From assembly GCA_002261155.1 (NCBI GenBank), contig NKXN01000065.1:1-42399 (forward strand): DNA of 42,399 nt, in the 5' to 3' direction. Positions 1 through 8,459 of the stretch are shown here, in pieces. Source of the DNA: Bacillaceae bacterium SAS-127. Lineage in GTDB: Bacteria > Bacillota > Bacilli > Bacillales > Domibacillaceae. A program made the position numbers and the translations under genes. The notes below the pieces were generated by a model. That model ran no database searches. It was given only the letters and a program-made list of their open reading frames with translations, and was not told where the DNA came from. How positions within the stretch are numbered: the stretch's first letter is position 1; every line of letters starts with the position of its first letter.

Positions 1-38
1 AAAAAGGTGACTCAGTTTGTCTATTGAGTCACCTTTTT
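1..38. terminator. Bidirectional intrinsic terminator
   Basis: A near-perfect hairpin (arms AAAAAGGTGACTCA and TGAGTCACCTTTTT) lies at the window edge with T-runs on both sides. It follows the NUDIX gene on the minus strand and probably also ends a gene to the left of the window. Confidence 0.8.
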
Positions 39-51
39 GTTGAACAAGAAC

Positions 52-513
52 TTAATTCACATCCCCTAAATAAACCGGAGACTTTTCATTATTAACATAC
101 TTAATGATATGTTTTCTTATCTCTTTCGGATAAATTCTGTATTGAAGCAAATTATGAATAGGTACCCATTCGATTCCTACTTGATGGCTATCTGGATTAG
201 TGGGCTTATTATCATCACCATCACCTACTAAGTGGCAAACAAAATAATATTCCACTTGATGCACATGAGAATCGAATGAAGCATGCTCATGATTTTTTCC
301 TATGTACTCGCGAATATGAAGAAGCTCTCCGATGTCTACTTCTTTCCCCACTTCTTCTATACACTCTCTTAATAATGCTTGATGAATCGTTTCACCGTGT
401 TCTTGCCCACCGCCTGGAAACAGATAAAAATACCCTTCATCATCTTGATTTTTTGTTAATAAAACCTTGTCTCCTTCAATAATAATCGCTTTTGCTGAGT
501 TTCTAATACTCAT
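52..513 (-). CDS. NUDIX family hydrolase
   Basis: Hydrolyses a nucleoside diphosphate linked to another moiety; the substrate cannot be told from sequence. The Nudix box (G-x5-E-x7-R-E-x2-E-E-x-G) is complete at about residues 35-57, with RECIEEVG at its end, so the metal-binding glutamates are present. Length, about 153 residues, is normal for a single-domain NUDIX protein. I place the start at the ATG at 513 (MSIRNSAK), which has AGGAGGG six bases upstream; an ATG at 531 is in frame but has no such site. It is monocistronic, between two terminators. Confident on family, not on substrate. Confidence 0.88.
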   Translation of the reverse strand: MSIRNSAKAIIIEGDKVLLTKNQDDEGYFYLFPGGGQEHGETIHQALLRECIEEVGKEVDIGELLHIREYIGKNHEHASFDSHVHQVEYYFVCHLVGDGDDNKPTNPDSHQVGIEWVPIHNLLQYRIYPKEIRKHIIKYVNNEKSPVYLGDVN

Positions 514-551
514 ACATAGCCCTCCTAACAAACCTCCTGCATTTTACCATA

Positions 552-606
552 AAAAAGTAGGACGATCCCAAAAGCTGTTTTCATCTGCTCTTGAGATCGC
601 CCTACA
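552..606 (-). terminator. Intrinsic terminator downstream of the SLH gene
   Basis: On the minus strand GTAGGGCGATCTC pairs imperfectly with GGGATCGTCCTAC around a loop, followed by CTTTTTTAT. It lies immediately after the SLH protein gene. Confidence 0.75.
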
Positions 607-616
607 TAACCATTGA

Positions 617-1741
617 TTAGGATGCGTTTGCCGCTGCAGCAGCTTCCGTCATCCACTCTTCTCCAAGTTCTTCATCTAAGATAATATTGTAAATCTTCCA
701 CTTGCCGTCTGCACCTTTTTTCAAATGCGCATTTCCTGAAGCGTTCACGTTCACTGTGAAGGACATATCTGGCGATGTAAATGAGACTTTATACTTTAAG
801 TTATCAATTCTCACTTCCGCCACTCGTTTTTTAACAGTCACGATATCCAGAGAGTGAGCACCAATTGGTTCAATGGAAATGGTTTCTTCCGCTCCTTCAA
901 CAGCTCCCAACAGCCCCATACTTTCTAATGAGTAAGACAAGTAGTAGCCCGTTGCTGTCTCATGATAAAGCGCTTCAAGTGCCGGTAGATTTTGTGCCTG
1001 CGTCAATTCGTATCCTTCCTTGATGTTACGATCGACAATTGCTGTGATAGCCGCTTTATCTTCTACCTGACCAACTTCTTGATCCATTGCTCTGTCAATG
1101 ATCGCAATCGCTTGACCACGCGTAGCCTGACTATGCGGCTTAAATGTATCACCATATCCTTGAACAATTCCATTAGCCGCTAACTTCCCAATCGCCTCAT
1201 AAGCAAAGCTAGTCGATGGGACATCTTTAAATGTGTTTGCTGACGTCGGGAATTTAATTGTAGGACTAAACGCGCGATAAATCATAGCCGCCATTTGATC
1301 ACGTGTAATATTTGCACCGGGTTGAAAATTCCCATCAGAGTATCCTGAAATAATCCCTTGGCTGCTCGCAATACGAACGTAATCATAATACCATTTCGAT
1401 GCTTTCACATCCGAAAATTCTTTTGTATTTGCACCCGCTTTAAGAGATAAAGCATTCACTAAAATTTTCGTAAACTGCGCTCGCGTAATTTTTTCATTTG
1501 GACGAACGTCAACATATGAATATTCATATACCTCACCATCTTCTTCATATAAATCCGATTGCAAATATCCATCAATGATATCCGCATACACAAAGCGTTC
1601 AATAGCTTCATAAAACCGATAATCAGGACCGATATCTCCAATATCATAATGGTCAATCGACTTTACAGCAGCCGAAGCCGGTGTAGCAGAAAGCAAACCG
1701 CCTAATAACAATAAAGACATGAAAATTCGAAGTGCTTTCAA
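617..1741 (-). CDS. SLH-domain surface protein with NTF2-like C-terminus
   Basis: Exported cell-surface protein of 374 residues. Residues 1-24 form a signal peptide ending in an ASA-A type cleavage site. Three S-layer homology domains follow, at about 30-98 (with an insertion), 108-157 (FSDV...GYSDGNFQP...TRDQMAAM) and 171-218 (FKDV...GYGDTFKP...TRGQAIAI). SLH domains bind secondary cell-wall polymer, so this protein is probably anchored non-covalently to the wall. The C-terminal 140 residues (about 230-374) look like an NTF2/DUF4440-type alpha-beta domain with a WKIYNI strand near the end; its ligand is unknown. Single gene with its own terminator. Family confident, role of the C-terminal domain uncertain. 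Confidence 0.85.
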   Translation of the reverse strand: MKALRIFMSLLLLGGLLSATPASAAVKSIDHYDIGDIGPDYRFYEAIERFVYADIIDGYLQSDLYEEDGEVYEYSYVDVRPNEKITRAQFTKILVNALSLKAGANTKEFSDVKASKWYYDYVRIASSQGIISGYSDGNFQPGANITRDQMAAMIYRAFSPTIKFPTSANTFKDVPSTSFAYEAIGKLAANGIVQGYGDTFKPHSQATRGQAIAIIDRAMDQEVGQVEDKAAITAIVDRNIKEGYELTQAQNLPALEALYHETATGYYLSYSLESMGLLGAVEGAEETISIEPIGAHSLDIVTVKKRVAEVRIDNLKYKVSFTSPDMSFTVNVNASGNAHLKKGADGKWKIYNIILDEELGEEWMTEAAAAANAS

Positions 1742-1907
1742 ATACTTTTCCTCTTTTCTATTAAATAATATAAATTGAACTTCAGTATAGCCTGTTAATA
1801 AACTATAAAACAGGTTGTTTATACCTATTTACAATGATGAAGCACTAGTAAATATATTAAAATTAACCTCTAATCGGAAAAGGGTGTAAATAAATGAAAA
1901 CATCTCC

Positions 1908-3071
1908 TTACTTTATGCTAGATATAGCTGTTTGAGCTAGTTTAGTAATGGTCATGTCATCCATCGGAGGATTGTGTAAACCCGCTCGCACATCACGATA
2001 ATAACGGCTCAGCGGATTGCTGTTTTGTAAGCTTTTTGCCCCTACAATACGCATCGCTAAATCGACAATTTCAATGGCATGGTTCACAACGATATACTTC
2101 GCAGCACCTAATTCATTTGTAACCGATGCATGTGTTTTAGGATTTTCAAACTGACTAGCCGCACTGTATAAAAAATGACGGGCATTCATTAACTTTAATT
2201 CGATTTGACCTAATTTTTCTTGGACATGGGGAAGCTCCGCCACAGGGCCTGGCAGACTATTCGGCGAATAGGTACTGGCAAAATGCAGGGCATAATCGCG
2301 AGCTGCCTGGGCGATTCCTAAATATACAGCTGGAATATGGAGAGCCCAGCCATTAATTTTATTGCTACGCGGTCCGTCATTCACTTCCACTAAAGCCTCT
2401 TCCGGAACGATAATCTGATCTAAAATAAGGTCATGACTAGCTGTTCCGCGCATCGCCATCACATCCCAAGTCTCTTCAATAGACACCCCTTCTGTTTCTT
2501 TAGGAATTAAAAAGAAGCCAACTGCTTGCTTTTCTTCAATCCACGCAGAAGTTAAATAATGTGTAAGGGCATACGAAAGGGTCATAAAGCTTTTTCTACC
2601 GGAAATATGCCATTTTCCATCGATGAATTCCGCATTGGTTCCTGGACGTCCACCACGTGTAGGACTACCTGTAATAACCTCACTGACAGCACGGTTAACG
2701 AGCGCACCGTTATGCACGATTTCGTCTGCAAACTGTTGCAGTTGACTTTCAGACCACGCTTGTTTTTCATAAATTTCACCAACAACTCCAAGCTGCCAAC
2801 CAATCGCTAGAGCGGTTGGTCCATCAAAGCTAGCAAGTGTTTCTTGAAACAACAGCATGTCATAAATCCCAAAACCTTTTCCACCATATTCTTTAGGTAC
2901 TGTCAGCTGATTGTAGCCAATCGACAATAAATCTTGAAAACTATCGAAAGGGAAACTATTTTCTTTATCTGCTTGAATACCTCTTTCGGTCATTTGTTTT
3001 TTTAGTGTATGTAATTGATCAATGATTTGTTGCTGATCCGTAGTTCGTACGAAGTCTTGAACGGAATTCAT
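1908..3071 (-). CDS. Acyl-CoA dehydrogenase-like flavoprotein (YdbM/SfnB type, sulfur context)
   Basis: A 387-residue protein with the full acyl-CoA dehydrogenase fold: an N-terminal helical domain with the YGGKGFGIYD motif (about residue 62), a middle beta domain (GKWHISGRKSF, MRGTASHDL) and a C-terminal helical domain. Divergent members of this fold (SfnB, DszC, B. subtilis YdbM) serve in sulfur metabolism instead of beta-oxidation, several as FMN-dependent monooxygenases. Here the gene is divergent from a cystine-type ABC importer across 176 bp, which supports a sulfur-acquisition role; no electron-transfer flavoprotein or thiolase gene is nearby. The ATG at 3071 has GGAGG upstream. An ordinary acyl-CoA dehydrogenase remains possible. 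Confidence 0.75.
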   Translation of the reverse strand: MNSVQDFVRTTDQQQIIDQLHTLKKQMTERGIQADKENSFPFDSFQDLLSIGYNQLTVPKEYGGKGFGIYDMLLFQETLASFDGPTALAIGWQLGVVGEIYEKQAWSESQLQQFADEIVHNGALVNRAVSEVITGSPTRGGRPGTNAEFIDGKWHISGRKSFMTLSYALTHYLTSAWIEEKQAVGFFLIPKETEGVSIEETWDVMAMRGTASHDLILDQIIVPEEALVEVNDGPRSNKINGWALHIPAVYLGIAQAARDYALHFASTYSPNSLPGPVAELPHVQEKLGQIELKLMNARHFLYSAASQFENPKTHASVTNELGAAKYIVVNHAIEIVDLAMRIVGAKSLQNSNPLSRYYRDVRAGLHNPPMDDMTITKLAQTAISSIK

Positions 3072-3247
3072 ATGTCATATCCTCCATTTCACAGTTAACT
3101 TATAAGGTTTCATTCATTTAATCATACATAAGACTACTTAAAAAATCCATATATGAAAAAAAATAAAACATACTTTACAGGTAAGAATTGTTGTGATAGA
3201 TTACCGATATATTCAAAAGATTAAAAACCTGGACAGTAGGTGAAACC

Positions 3248-4003
3248 GTGATCAAGTTAACAGGCATACATAAACGATTTAAAGACAACGAAGTACTAAA
3301 GGGAATCGACCTAGAAGTGAAAAAAGGCGATGTCATGACTATTATAGGTCCTTCAGGTTCTGGAAAAACGACCTTACTTCGCTGTATTAATTATTTAGAA
3401 AATCCTGATCAAGGAATGATACAAATTGGCGAAGATTTAAAGATCAATGCCGAAAAACCTTCCAAAAAACAAATTTTACATTTGCGTCGTAAAACAGCGA
3501 TGGTTTTTCAAAACTATAATCTTTTCCAAAATAAAACAGTGATCGAAAATATTACAGAAGGCTTGATCGTTGCTCAAAAGAAGTCGAAAGAGGAAGCCAA
3601 TAAAATGGCCAAATCATTGTTAGAAAAAGTAGGGCTTATTGAAAAGATGAACGATTATCCATCAAGCCTTTCAGGAGGACAACAACAACGTGTAGGTATT
3701 GCTAGAGCTTTAGCCTTGAATCCAGAAGTCATTTTATTCGATGAACCCACTTCAGCACTAGACCCGGAAATGGTGGGCGAAGTGCTGCAATTGATGAAAA
3801 CCATTGCGCGTGAAGGCATTACGATGATTGTTGTTACACATGAAATAGATTTCGCGCGTGAAGTTGCCAATCACGTTGTCTTTATGGATGGTGGGCATAT
3901 TATCGAAGAAGGTACACCCGAAGAAGTCATTTTACATCCTTCAAAGGAGCGAACGAAACAATTTTTACGAAGGTTAATTAGAGAACCAGAATATATCATT
4001 TAA
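3248..4003 (+). CDS. Polar amino acid (cystine-type) ABC transporter ATP-binding protein
   Basis: Energises import of a polar amino acid, most likely cystine or a related sulfur amino acid, at the inner face of the membrane. Walker A is GPSGSGKTT (residues 34-42), the signature LSGGQQQR is near 141-148, Walker [12 protein letters not shown] near 162-172, and the H-loop is VVTHE. At 251 residues it is the usual length for the GlnQ/TcyN group. Start is GTG at 3248, preceded by TAGGTGA. It is first in a four-gene operon (ATPase, binding protein, two permeases), the same gene set as B. subtilis TcyKLMN in another order. Substrate is inferred from family and from the neighbouring flavoprotein. Confidence 0.88.
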   Translation: MIKLTGIHKRFKDNEVLKGIDLEVKKGDVMTIIGPSGSGKTTLLRCINYLENPDQGMIQIGEDLKINAEKPSKKQILHLRRKTAMVFQNYNLFQNKTVIENITEGLIVAQKKSKEEANKMAKSLLEKVGLIEKMNDYPSSLSGGQQQRVGIARALALNPEVILFDEPTSALDPEMVGEVLQLMKTIAREGITMIVVTHEIDFAREVANHVVFMDGGHIIEEGTPEEVILHPSKERTKQFLRRLIREPEYII

Positions 4004-4016
4004 AGGAGCGATCGTG

Positions 4017-4877
4017 ATGAAGTTAAAGAAAATTGGTGCATTCATATTAGGAATAAGCTTAGTGGGGGGCGCACTTACTGCCTGCAGCTCATCTGAGGAA
4101 AGTGAAAAGACAAAGGACGGTAAAGAAATCATTAAAGTCGCCTTAAGTGATGAGGTCAATCCGCCATTTTTGTATACAGATGATAAAAATAATCCAATTG
4201 GCTATGATATCGATTATTTAGAGGCAGTAGAAAAAAAATTAGGCGATAAATATCAATTTGATTATCAATTTGGCGAGGAAGAAGGAAACTTAATTGGTGT
4301 AAGTACTAAGAAATTTGATTTTGCGATCAATTGGTTTTTTAAAAATCCAGAGCGCGAAGCAAAATTTTTATACGGAAACCCTGAATATGGGTACTCGATG
4401 ACTGCGCTGATTACACGAAATGATACAAATGATATTAAAAGTTTTAAAGATTTGAAAGGAAAAAAACTCGCACCGATGTCTCCAAGCGGCGGCTTACGTA
4501 CCATTCTAAATAGCTATAATGAGCAAAACCCAAATGATGCGGTGGAAATTGAAACGATAGAACACCCATCGAACGCAGATAACTTAAAGGGATTAGCCAA
4601 TGGCAAATACGATGCCGTCTTTTTAAATGTTTCTACATTTGATGCGATTCAAAAGGAATTGAATTTAGACCTTAAAGTTGGTGGAGTCGTTTCAAAAGAA
4701 CCTGTGTTCATTGTATACAACAAGCAAAATGAAGAGCTTCAACAAGCGATTAATACAGCTACAGAGGAGCTTAAAAAAGATGGGACATTATCCGAACTAG
4801 CTGAAAAATGGTTCGAAGTCGATTTCTTTGAGGATTTAGATTATATCAATCAAGAACAATATAAATTTGACAAATGA
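4017..4877 (+). CDS. Polar amino acid ABC transporter substrate-binding lipoprotein
   Basis: Extracytoplasmic solute-binding protein (SBP_bac_3 family) of about 286 residues. A lipoprotein signal peptide ends in LTAC, so the mature protein is lipid-anchored at about Cys 22. The body shows the two-lobe pattern of this family: VNPPFLYTDD and IGYDIDYLEAV in lobe 1 and LKGKKLAPMSPSG leading into lobe 2. I place the start at ATG 4017, with AAAGGAG eight bases upstream; an in-frame GTG at 4014 is less well spaced. It follows the ATPase by 13 bp and is separated from the permeases by a hairpin, which would let it be made in excess. Confidence 0.87.
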   Translation: MKLKKIGAFILGISLVGGALTACSSSEESEKTKDGKEIIKVALSDEVNPPFLYTDDKNNPIGYDIDYLEAVEKKLGDKYQFDYQFGEEEGNLIGVSTKKFDFAINWFFKNPEREAKFLYGNPEYGYSMTALITRNDTNDIKSFKDLKGKKLAPMSPSGGLRTILNSYNEQNPNDAVEIETIEHPSNADNLKGLANGKYDAVFLNVSTFDAIQKELNLDLKVGGVVSKEPVFIVYNKQNEELQQAINTATEELKKDGTLSELAEKWFEVDFFEDLDYINQEQYKFDK

Positions 4878-4881
4878 AAAT

Positions 4882-4915
4882 AAATAGAGAGCGATCAAAG
4901 CTCTCTATTTTTTAG
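4882..4915 (+). terminator. Intercistronic hairpin/attenuator
   Basis: AAATAGAGAGC pairs with GCTCTCTATTT across a 7-base loop and is followed by TTT. It lies between the binding-protein and permease genes, 15 bp before the next start. Such a partial terminator, or mRNA-stabilising 3' stem, would lower permease expression relative to the binding protein. Confidence 0.7.
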
Positions 4916-4929
4916 GAAGGTGAAATGCG

Positions 4930-5631
4930 ATGGATACTTCCATTCATCAGTGGAGCGACCTCTTTCAACAGGTGTTAGCTAGACTCCCTATTACCATTTG
5001 GATGCTCGTTGCATCGCTTATTTTAGGATTAGTTTTCGGGACACTAATGGCTATTGTACGAATTCGTAAAGTGCCGATCTTACATCAGCTAGTAACGATT
5101 TTTATTTCATTTACACGATGCACTCCATTGCTTGTCCAACTATTTTTAATGTATTTTGGATTGCCGCAATTACTAATGGCTTTCGGTATTTATATTAATG
5201 ATTTAGCCCCTTTAATATTTGCGATTGCGACATTCTCACTGCATATTTCAGCGTATTTATCCGAAACGATTCGTTCAGCTTATATTGCGGTGGGCGATGA
5301 TCAATTAGAAGCTTGTTATAGCGTTGGGATGACCTATTCCCAAGCACTACGCCGAGTGATCTTGCCGCAAGCATTCGTGATCTCATTGCCAAACATGGGA
5401 AATACAATTATCGAATTGTTAAAAGATACAGCCCTCGCCTTCACTATTGGTGTCGTTGACATTATGGGGCAGGTTCGTCTGATCATTGGAAATAATTATG
5501 GTTTAGGCATGTTTCAAGTATATGTTGTGATTTCGATCGTTTATTGGGGAACGTGTGCATTCATAGAAATAAGTATTCATCAATTAGAACAGCGATTGAA
5601 AAAAGGACGCACGACCGTAGCGAGATCTTAG
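4930..5631 (+). CDS. Polar amino acid ABC transporter permease (first of two)
   Basis: Integral membrane subunit (HisM/GlnP type) of 233 residues with about five membrane segments. The family N-terminal pattern (LPITIWMLVASLILGLVFG) is present, and the cytoplasmic EAA coupling loop is clear near 122-145 (DDQLEACYSVGMTYSQALRRVILPQA). It probably forms a heterodimer with the next gene product, with which it shares that loop. RBS AGGAAGGTG precedes the ATG. The stop is 13 bp before the next start. Confidence 0.87.
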   Translation: MDTSIHQWSDLFQQVLARLPITIWMLVASLILGLVFGTLMAIVRIRKVPILHQLVTIFISFTRCTPLLVQLFLMYFGLPQLLMAFGIYINDLAPLIFAIATFSLHISAYLSETIRSAYIAVGDDQLEACYSVGMTYSQALRRVILPQAFVISLPNMGNTIIELLKDTALAFTIGVVDIMGQVRLIIGNNYGLGMFQVYVVISIVYWGTCAFIEISIHQLEQRLKKGRTTVARS

Positions 5632-5644
5632 GAGGAAGATGTTA

Positions 5645-6367
5645 ATGGAAGTATTCGATATACAGTTTGCGATTGAGCATTTTCCTGAAGTATTAAAAGG
5701 TGTACCGATTACCTTGCTTATAGCTCTTGTATCTATCATCATCGGTTCCCTTGCCGGACTAGGATTAGCGCTTCTTCGCGTCTATAAAATTCCCGTACTC
5801 AATCAGATAACAGCCGTTTATATTTCTTTTATACGAGGAACCCCCTTACTTGTGCAATTATATGTATTCTTTTATGGGATGCCCGAACTGATGAACTGGA
5901 TCAATCAAACATGGGCTACAACTTGGAATACAGATGACATTTCACCGTTATGGTATGCATTTATCGTCTATTCGATGAACGCCTCTGCTTATACAGCAGA
6001 AATCTTCCGCGCCTCCTTAAACTCAGTTGCGAGGGGTCAAATGGAAGCTTGCTATAGTGTAGGAATGACAACGTGGCAAGGATTATGTCGAGTGGTCTTC
6101 CCTCAAATGATCGTGATGGCATTACCAAACATGGGAAATATCTTTATTAACCTGATTAAGTCCACCTCACTGGCATTTGCCGTTAAAGTAGTAGAAATTA
6201 TCGCGATCTCTAAAATGATCGCTAACCAAGGATATAATTTCTTAGAAATGTACTTAGTCGCCTCGATTATTTATTGGGTGATTTGCTTATTACTTGAAGT
6301 AGCATTCCACTACTCAGAGAAATATGTAAGCACATATAAACGAAAAACAACTGCTGCTGTACATTAG
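5645..6367 (+). CDS. Polar amino acid ABC transporter permease (second of two)
   Basis: About 240 residues, same family and topology as the preceding permease. The EAA loop (GQMEACYSVGMTTWQGLCRVVFPQ) and the IPVLNQITAVYISFIRGTPLLVQ motif are present. I prefer the ATG at 5645 because GGAGG at 5631-5635 is 9 bases from it, against only 3 bases from the ATG at 5639. This is the last gene of the importer operon, followed directly by a bidirectional terminator. Two different permeases with one ATPase and one binding protein match the TcyLM arrangement. Confidence 0.87.
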   Translation: MEVFDIQFAIEHFPEVLKGVPITLLIALVSIIIGSLAGLGLALLRVYKIPVLNQITAVYISFIRGTPLLVQLYVFFYGMPELMNWINQTWATTWNTDDISPLWYAFIVYSMNASAYTAEIFRASLNSVARGQMEACYSVGMTTWQGLCRVVFPQMIVMALPNMGNIFINLIKSTSLAFAVKVVEIIAISKMIANQGYNFLEMYLVASIIYWVICLLLEVAFHYSEKYVSTYKRKTTAAVH

Positions 6368-6374
6368 TTGAATG

Positions 6375-6420
6375 AAAAATCCCTTGTTTTAAACAAAGCT
6401 GATTAAAACAAGGGATTTTT
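6375..6420. terminator. Bidirectional intrinsic terminator between converging operons
   Basis: The arms AAAAATCCCTTGTTTTA and TAAAACAAGGGATTTTT form a 17-bp stem. It serves both the amino acid importer operon (plus) and the metallophore biosynthesis operon (minus), whose last stop codon lies 3 bp away. Confidence 0.88.
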
Positions 6421-6422
6421 AT

Positions 6423-7562
6423 TTAATCAATATACTGAGAGTTACCTTGATGATAATAACGATTGCTCCTTACTTCTAAATTCATTTTCAAAGTCGAATC
6501 TGGTACTTGTAAGCTTTGAGTTAAGTCAGACTTATAGTTTGCACAAGTAGATGGGCTAGTACTCCACGGCTCCAACTGTCGAGCTATGGCACGTATTGTT
6601 TCAACGTCTGCAGTCTTTGCAAATCCCTGTTGCTCCATCCATTCATCATTAAATAAAGTTTGAATATAGCGATCTCCCCCGTCCGAAACCATACACACAA
6701 CGCGATCATCAGGGGTGAGCTGTTGAGCCACCTTTAAGGCAACTAGCGCACAAGCACCACTGGAAGGCCCCATCAATATGCCTTCATTACGAGCAAATGC
6801 TCTTGCTGTTAGAAATGCCTGTTCATCAGTAATTTTATAGGCACAATCAACATAATCCATATTTAAATTAACCGGTGTCCAACCAAGACCTATACCGGGT
6901 ATACGATAGGAATCTGCTTCCCCTCCAAAAATAATAGAGCCAACAGCATCAACTCCAATCACCTGTACCTCTGGCGCAAAAGTTTTTAAATACTTCGAAA
7001 TTCCTCCTAATTGTCCACCTGTACTAACCGCTGTAATAAACGTCGTAATTTTGTTCGAGCAGCTGTCCATGATTTCGCGAGCCGTACTTTTATAATGAGC
7101 CGTGCTATTAAGCAAGTTAAAGCATTGGTCAGGTCTGTATGAGTTTTCAATCTCTTTAGCTAGTTTATTAGCTAACGCAATCCTCGTCTTATGATAGCTA
7201 CCGCAGTCATCCTTCTCTTGTACGACGATCACTTCTGCCCCGAAGCATTTTAAAAGAGCTAGATTCGCGCTTGTCGTTTTCGGATCGACTAAAACGATCA
7301 CACGATAGCCTTTAGCTGCACCAATCATCGCCAAGGATATACCAAAATTTCCACTTGACGACTCGATGATTGTGCCACCAGGTTTTAACAATCCTCTCTG
7401 TTCTGCCTCTTCAATAAAATGAATGGCTGCGCGATCTTTTATACTTCCACCAGGATTATATCGTTCATATTTAAAAAGTATTTGACCTTCATCCAGCTTA
7501 TTGCTATTTGGAATCTTAATAAGCGGTGTATTGCCAATTGTCTCTAGAATGTTGTTAATCAT
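6423..7562 (-). CDS. SbnA/cysteine synthase-like PLP enzyme (proposed metallophore precursor synthase)
   Basis: Fold type II PLP enzyme of 379 residues that replaces the beta substituent of a serine derivative. The PLP lysine is K42 in PGGSIKDR. The substrate loop is ESSSGNFG (67-74), which is the SbnA-like form and not the TSGNTG of housekeeping CysK; the phosphate loop is STGGQLGG (180-187); MGPSSGA near 265 holds the pyridine nitrogen. SbnA joins O-phosphoserine to glutamate in staphyloferrin B synthesis. The protein is about 60 residues longer than CysK, with a C-terminal tail of unknown role. It is the last gene of a four-gene Fur-controlled operon, 87 bp after the methyltransferase, with GGGAGGAAG before its ATG. 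No SbnB-like dehydrogenase is present. Plain cysteine synthase is unlikely given the loop and context. Confidence 0.82.
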   Translation of the reverse strand: MINNILETIGNTPLIKIPNSNKLDEGQILFKYERYNPGGSIKDRAAIHFIEEAEQRGLLKPGGTIIESSSGNFGISLAMIGAAKGYRVIVLVDPKTTSANLALLKCFGAEVIVVQEKDDCGSYHKTRIALANKLAKEIENSYRPDQCFNLLNSTAHYKSTAREIMDSCSNKITTFITAVSTGGQLGGISKYLKTFAPEVQVIGVDAVGSIIFGGEADSYRIPGIGLGWTPVNLNMDYVDCAYKITDEQAFLTARAFARNEGILMGPSSGACALVALKVAQQLTPDDRVVCMVSDGGDRYIQTLFNDEWMEQQGFAKTADVETIRAIARQLEPWSTSPSTCANYKSDLTQSLQVPDSTLKMNLEVRSNRYYHQGNSQYID

Positions 7563-7649
7563 ATTGAGCTTCCTCCCTCAATTGTGAAAGACTACTTTAT
7601 CTCACAATCCATGCGTCACTTTAAGTCATTAAGCGGAAAATCTTTCTTC

Positions 7650-8459
7650 CTATATGGCTTGTGCAATCACTTGTAAACGTGTACCGATCATCTCATTATT
7701 AAAGGTTAAGGGCTTTTCTGAACTATACTTTTGTACATGAGGTGCAGGGTCATCAAAGAGCTGCAATAAGCGGAAACCACAAGCATCAAGATAATGAACT
7801 AGCTCCTGCGGAAAAAGCAAACGATGTCGTAAATGCTCGACAATTGGTTCGCAGCCCGTAACTTGCCAACAATAATCCCGCTCCAATATTTGTTTAGGAA
7901 GATCAATACTAAAGCGCGTATTAAGTGTAACTACAGCCTCTTCCAAAATGGTCTGATCCACTAGTTCTTCTGTTAACCAACGCTGGCCTTCTTTCGTCAG
8001 AAAAAATGCAGCATTTCTCATGTCTAAATAAAGCAGTCCGCCTTTGTATAGATGTTTACGAAAACACTCAAGGCTCGCAATAATATCTTTATTTGAGAAG
8101 TTATACAAAAACGTACTACCTACACAAAGAAGAGCGTCAAATTGTTGATTAAGAGAAAAATCTGACTGCTCACCGTAAACAAACGTGGATTCAGGGTGAT
8201 GATCTTTAGCCCACGAAAGCATTTCAACAGAATTGTCGAGTCCAGTTGCTTCATATCCGACACGATTAAGATACGCCACTTCACGCCCGAGTCCAGAGCC
8301 AACATCGAGTACCTTTTTCCCAACTCCAAACTCTTTTAACACTTGATGTATGAAATGGGCCATACTAAGATCTTCGTCTCTATTGAAAGCTAAGTAGAGC
8401 GCTGGATTAGTATGTAGGAAGTTTTCCGTATTCATTTGCAAATCAACTTGCACTCTCAT
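7650..8459 (-). CDS. Class I SAM-dependent methyltransferase (metallophore operon)
   Basis: Probably methylates the nascent chelator on a nitrogen or carboxylate. Motif I, VLDVGSGLG, is at residues 50-58, followed by the acidic end of strand 2 (ATGLDNS) and a strand-4 region (FDALLCVGSTFLYNF). The length, 269 residues, fits a full Rossmann methyltransferase with a C-terminal cap. The start overlaps the DUF364 gene by 17 bp; the ATG at 8459 lies only 3 bases from GGAGGTG, and the in-frame GTG at 8453 is better spaced, so the start is uncertain by two codons. Tight overlap implies translational coupling. The acceptor is unknown. Confidence 0.8.
   Translation of the reverse strand: MRVQVDLQMNTENFLHTNPALYLAFNRDEDLSMAHFIHQVLKEFGVGKKVLDVGSGLGREVAYLNRVGYEATGLDNSVEMLSWAKDHHPESTFVYGEQSDFSLNQQFDALLCVGSTFLYNFSNKDIIASLECFRKHLYKGGLLYLDMRNAAFFLTKEGQRWLTEELVDQTILEEAVVTLNTRFSIDLPKQILERDYCWQVTGCEPIVEHLRHRLLFPQELVHYLDACGFRLLQLFDDPAPHVQKYSSEKPLTFNNEMIGTRLQVIAQAI

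Noticed and set aside
3072-3247. S-box, T-box or other riboswitch before the amino acid importer
   Set aside because: The region is AT-rich with no conserved riboswitch core and no terminator hairpin before the GTG start.
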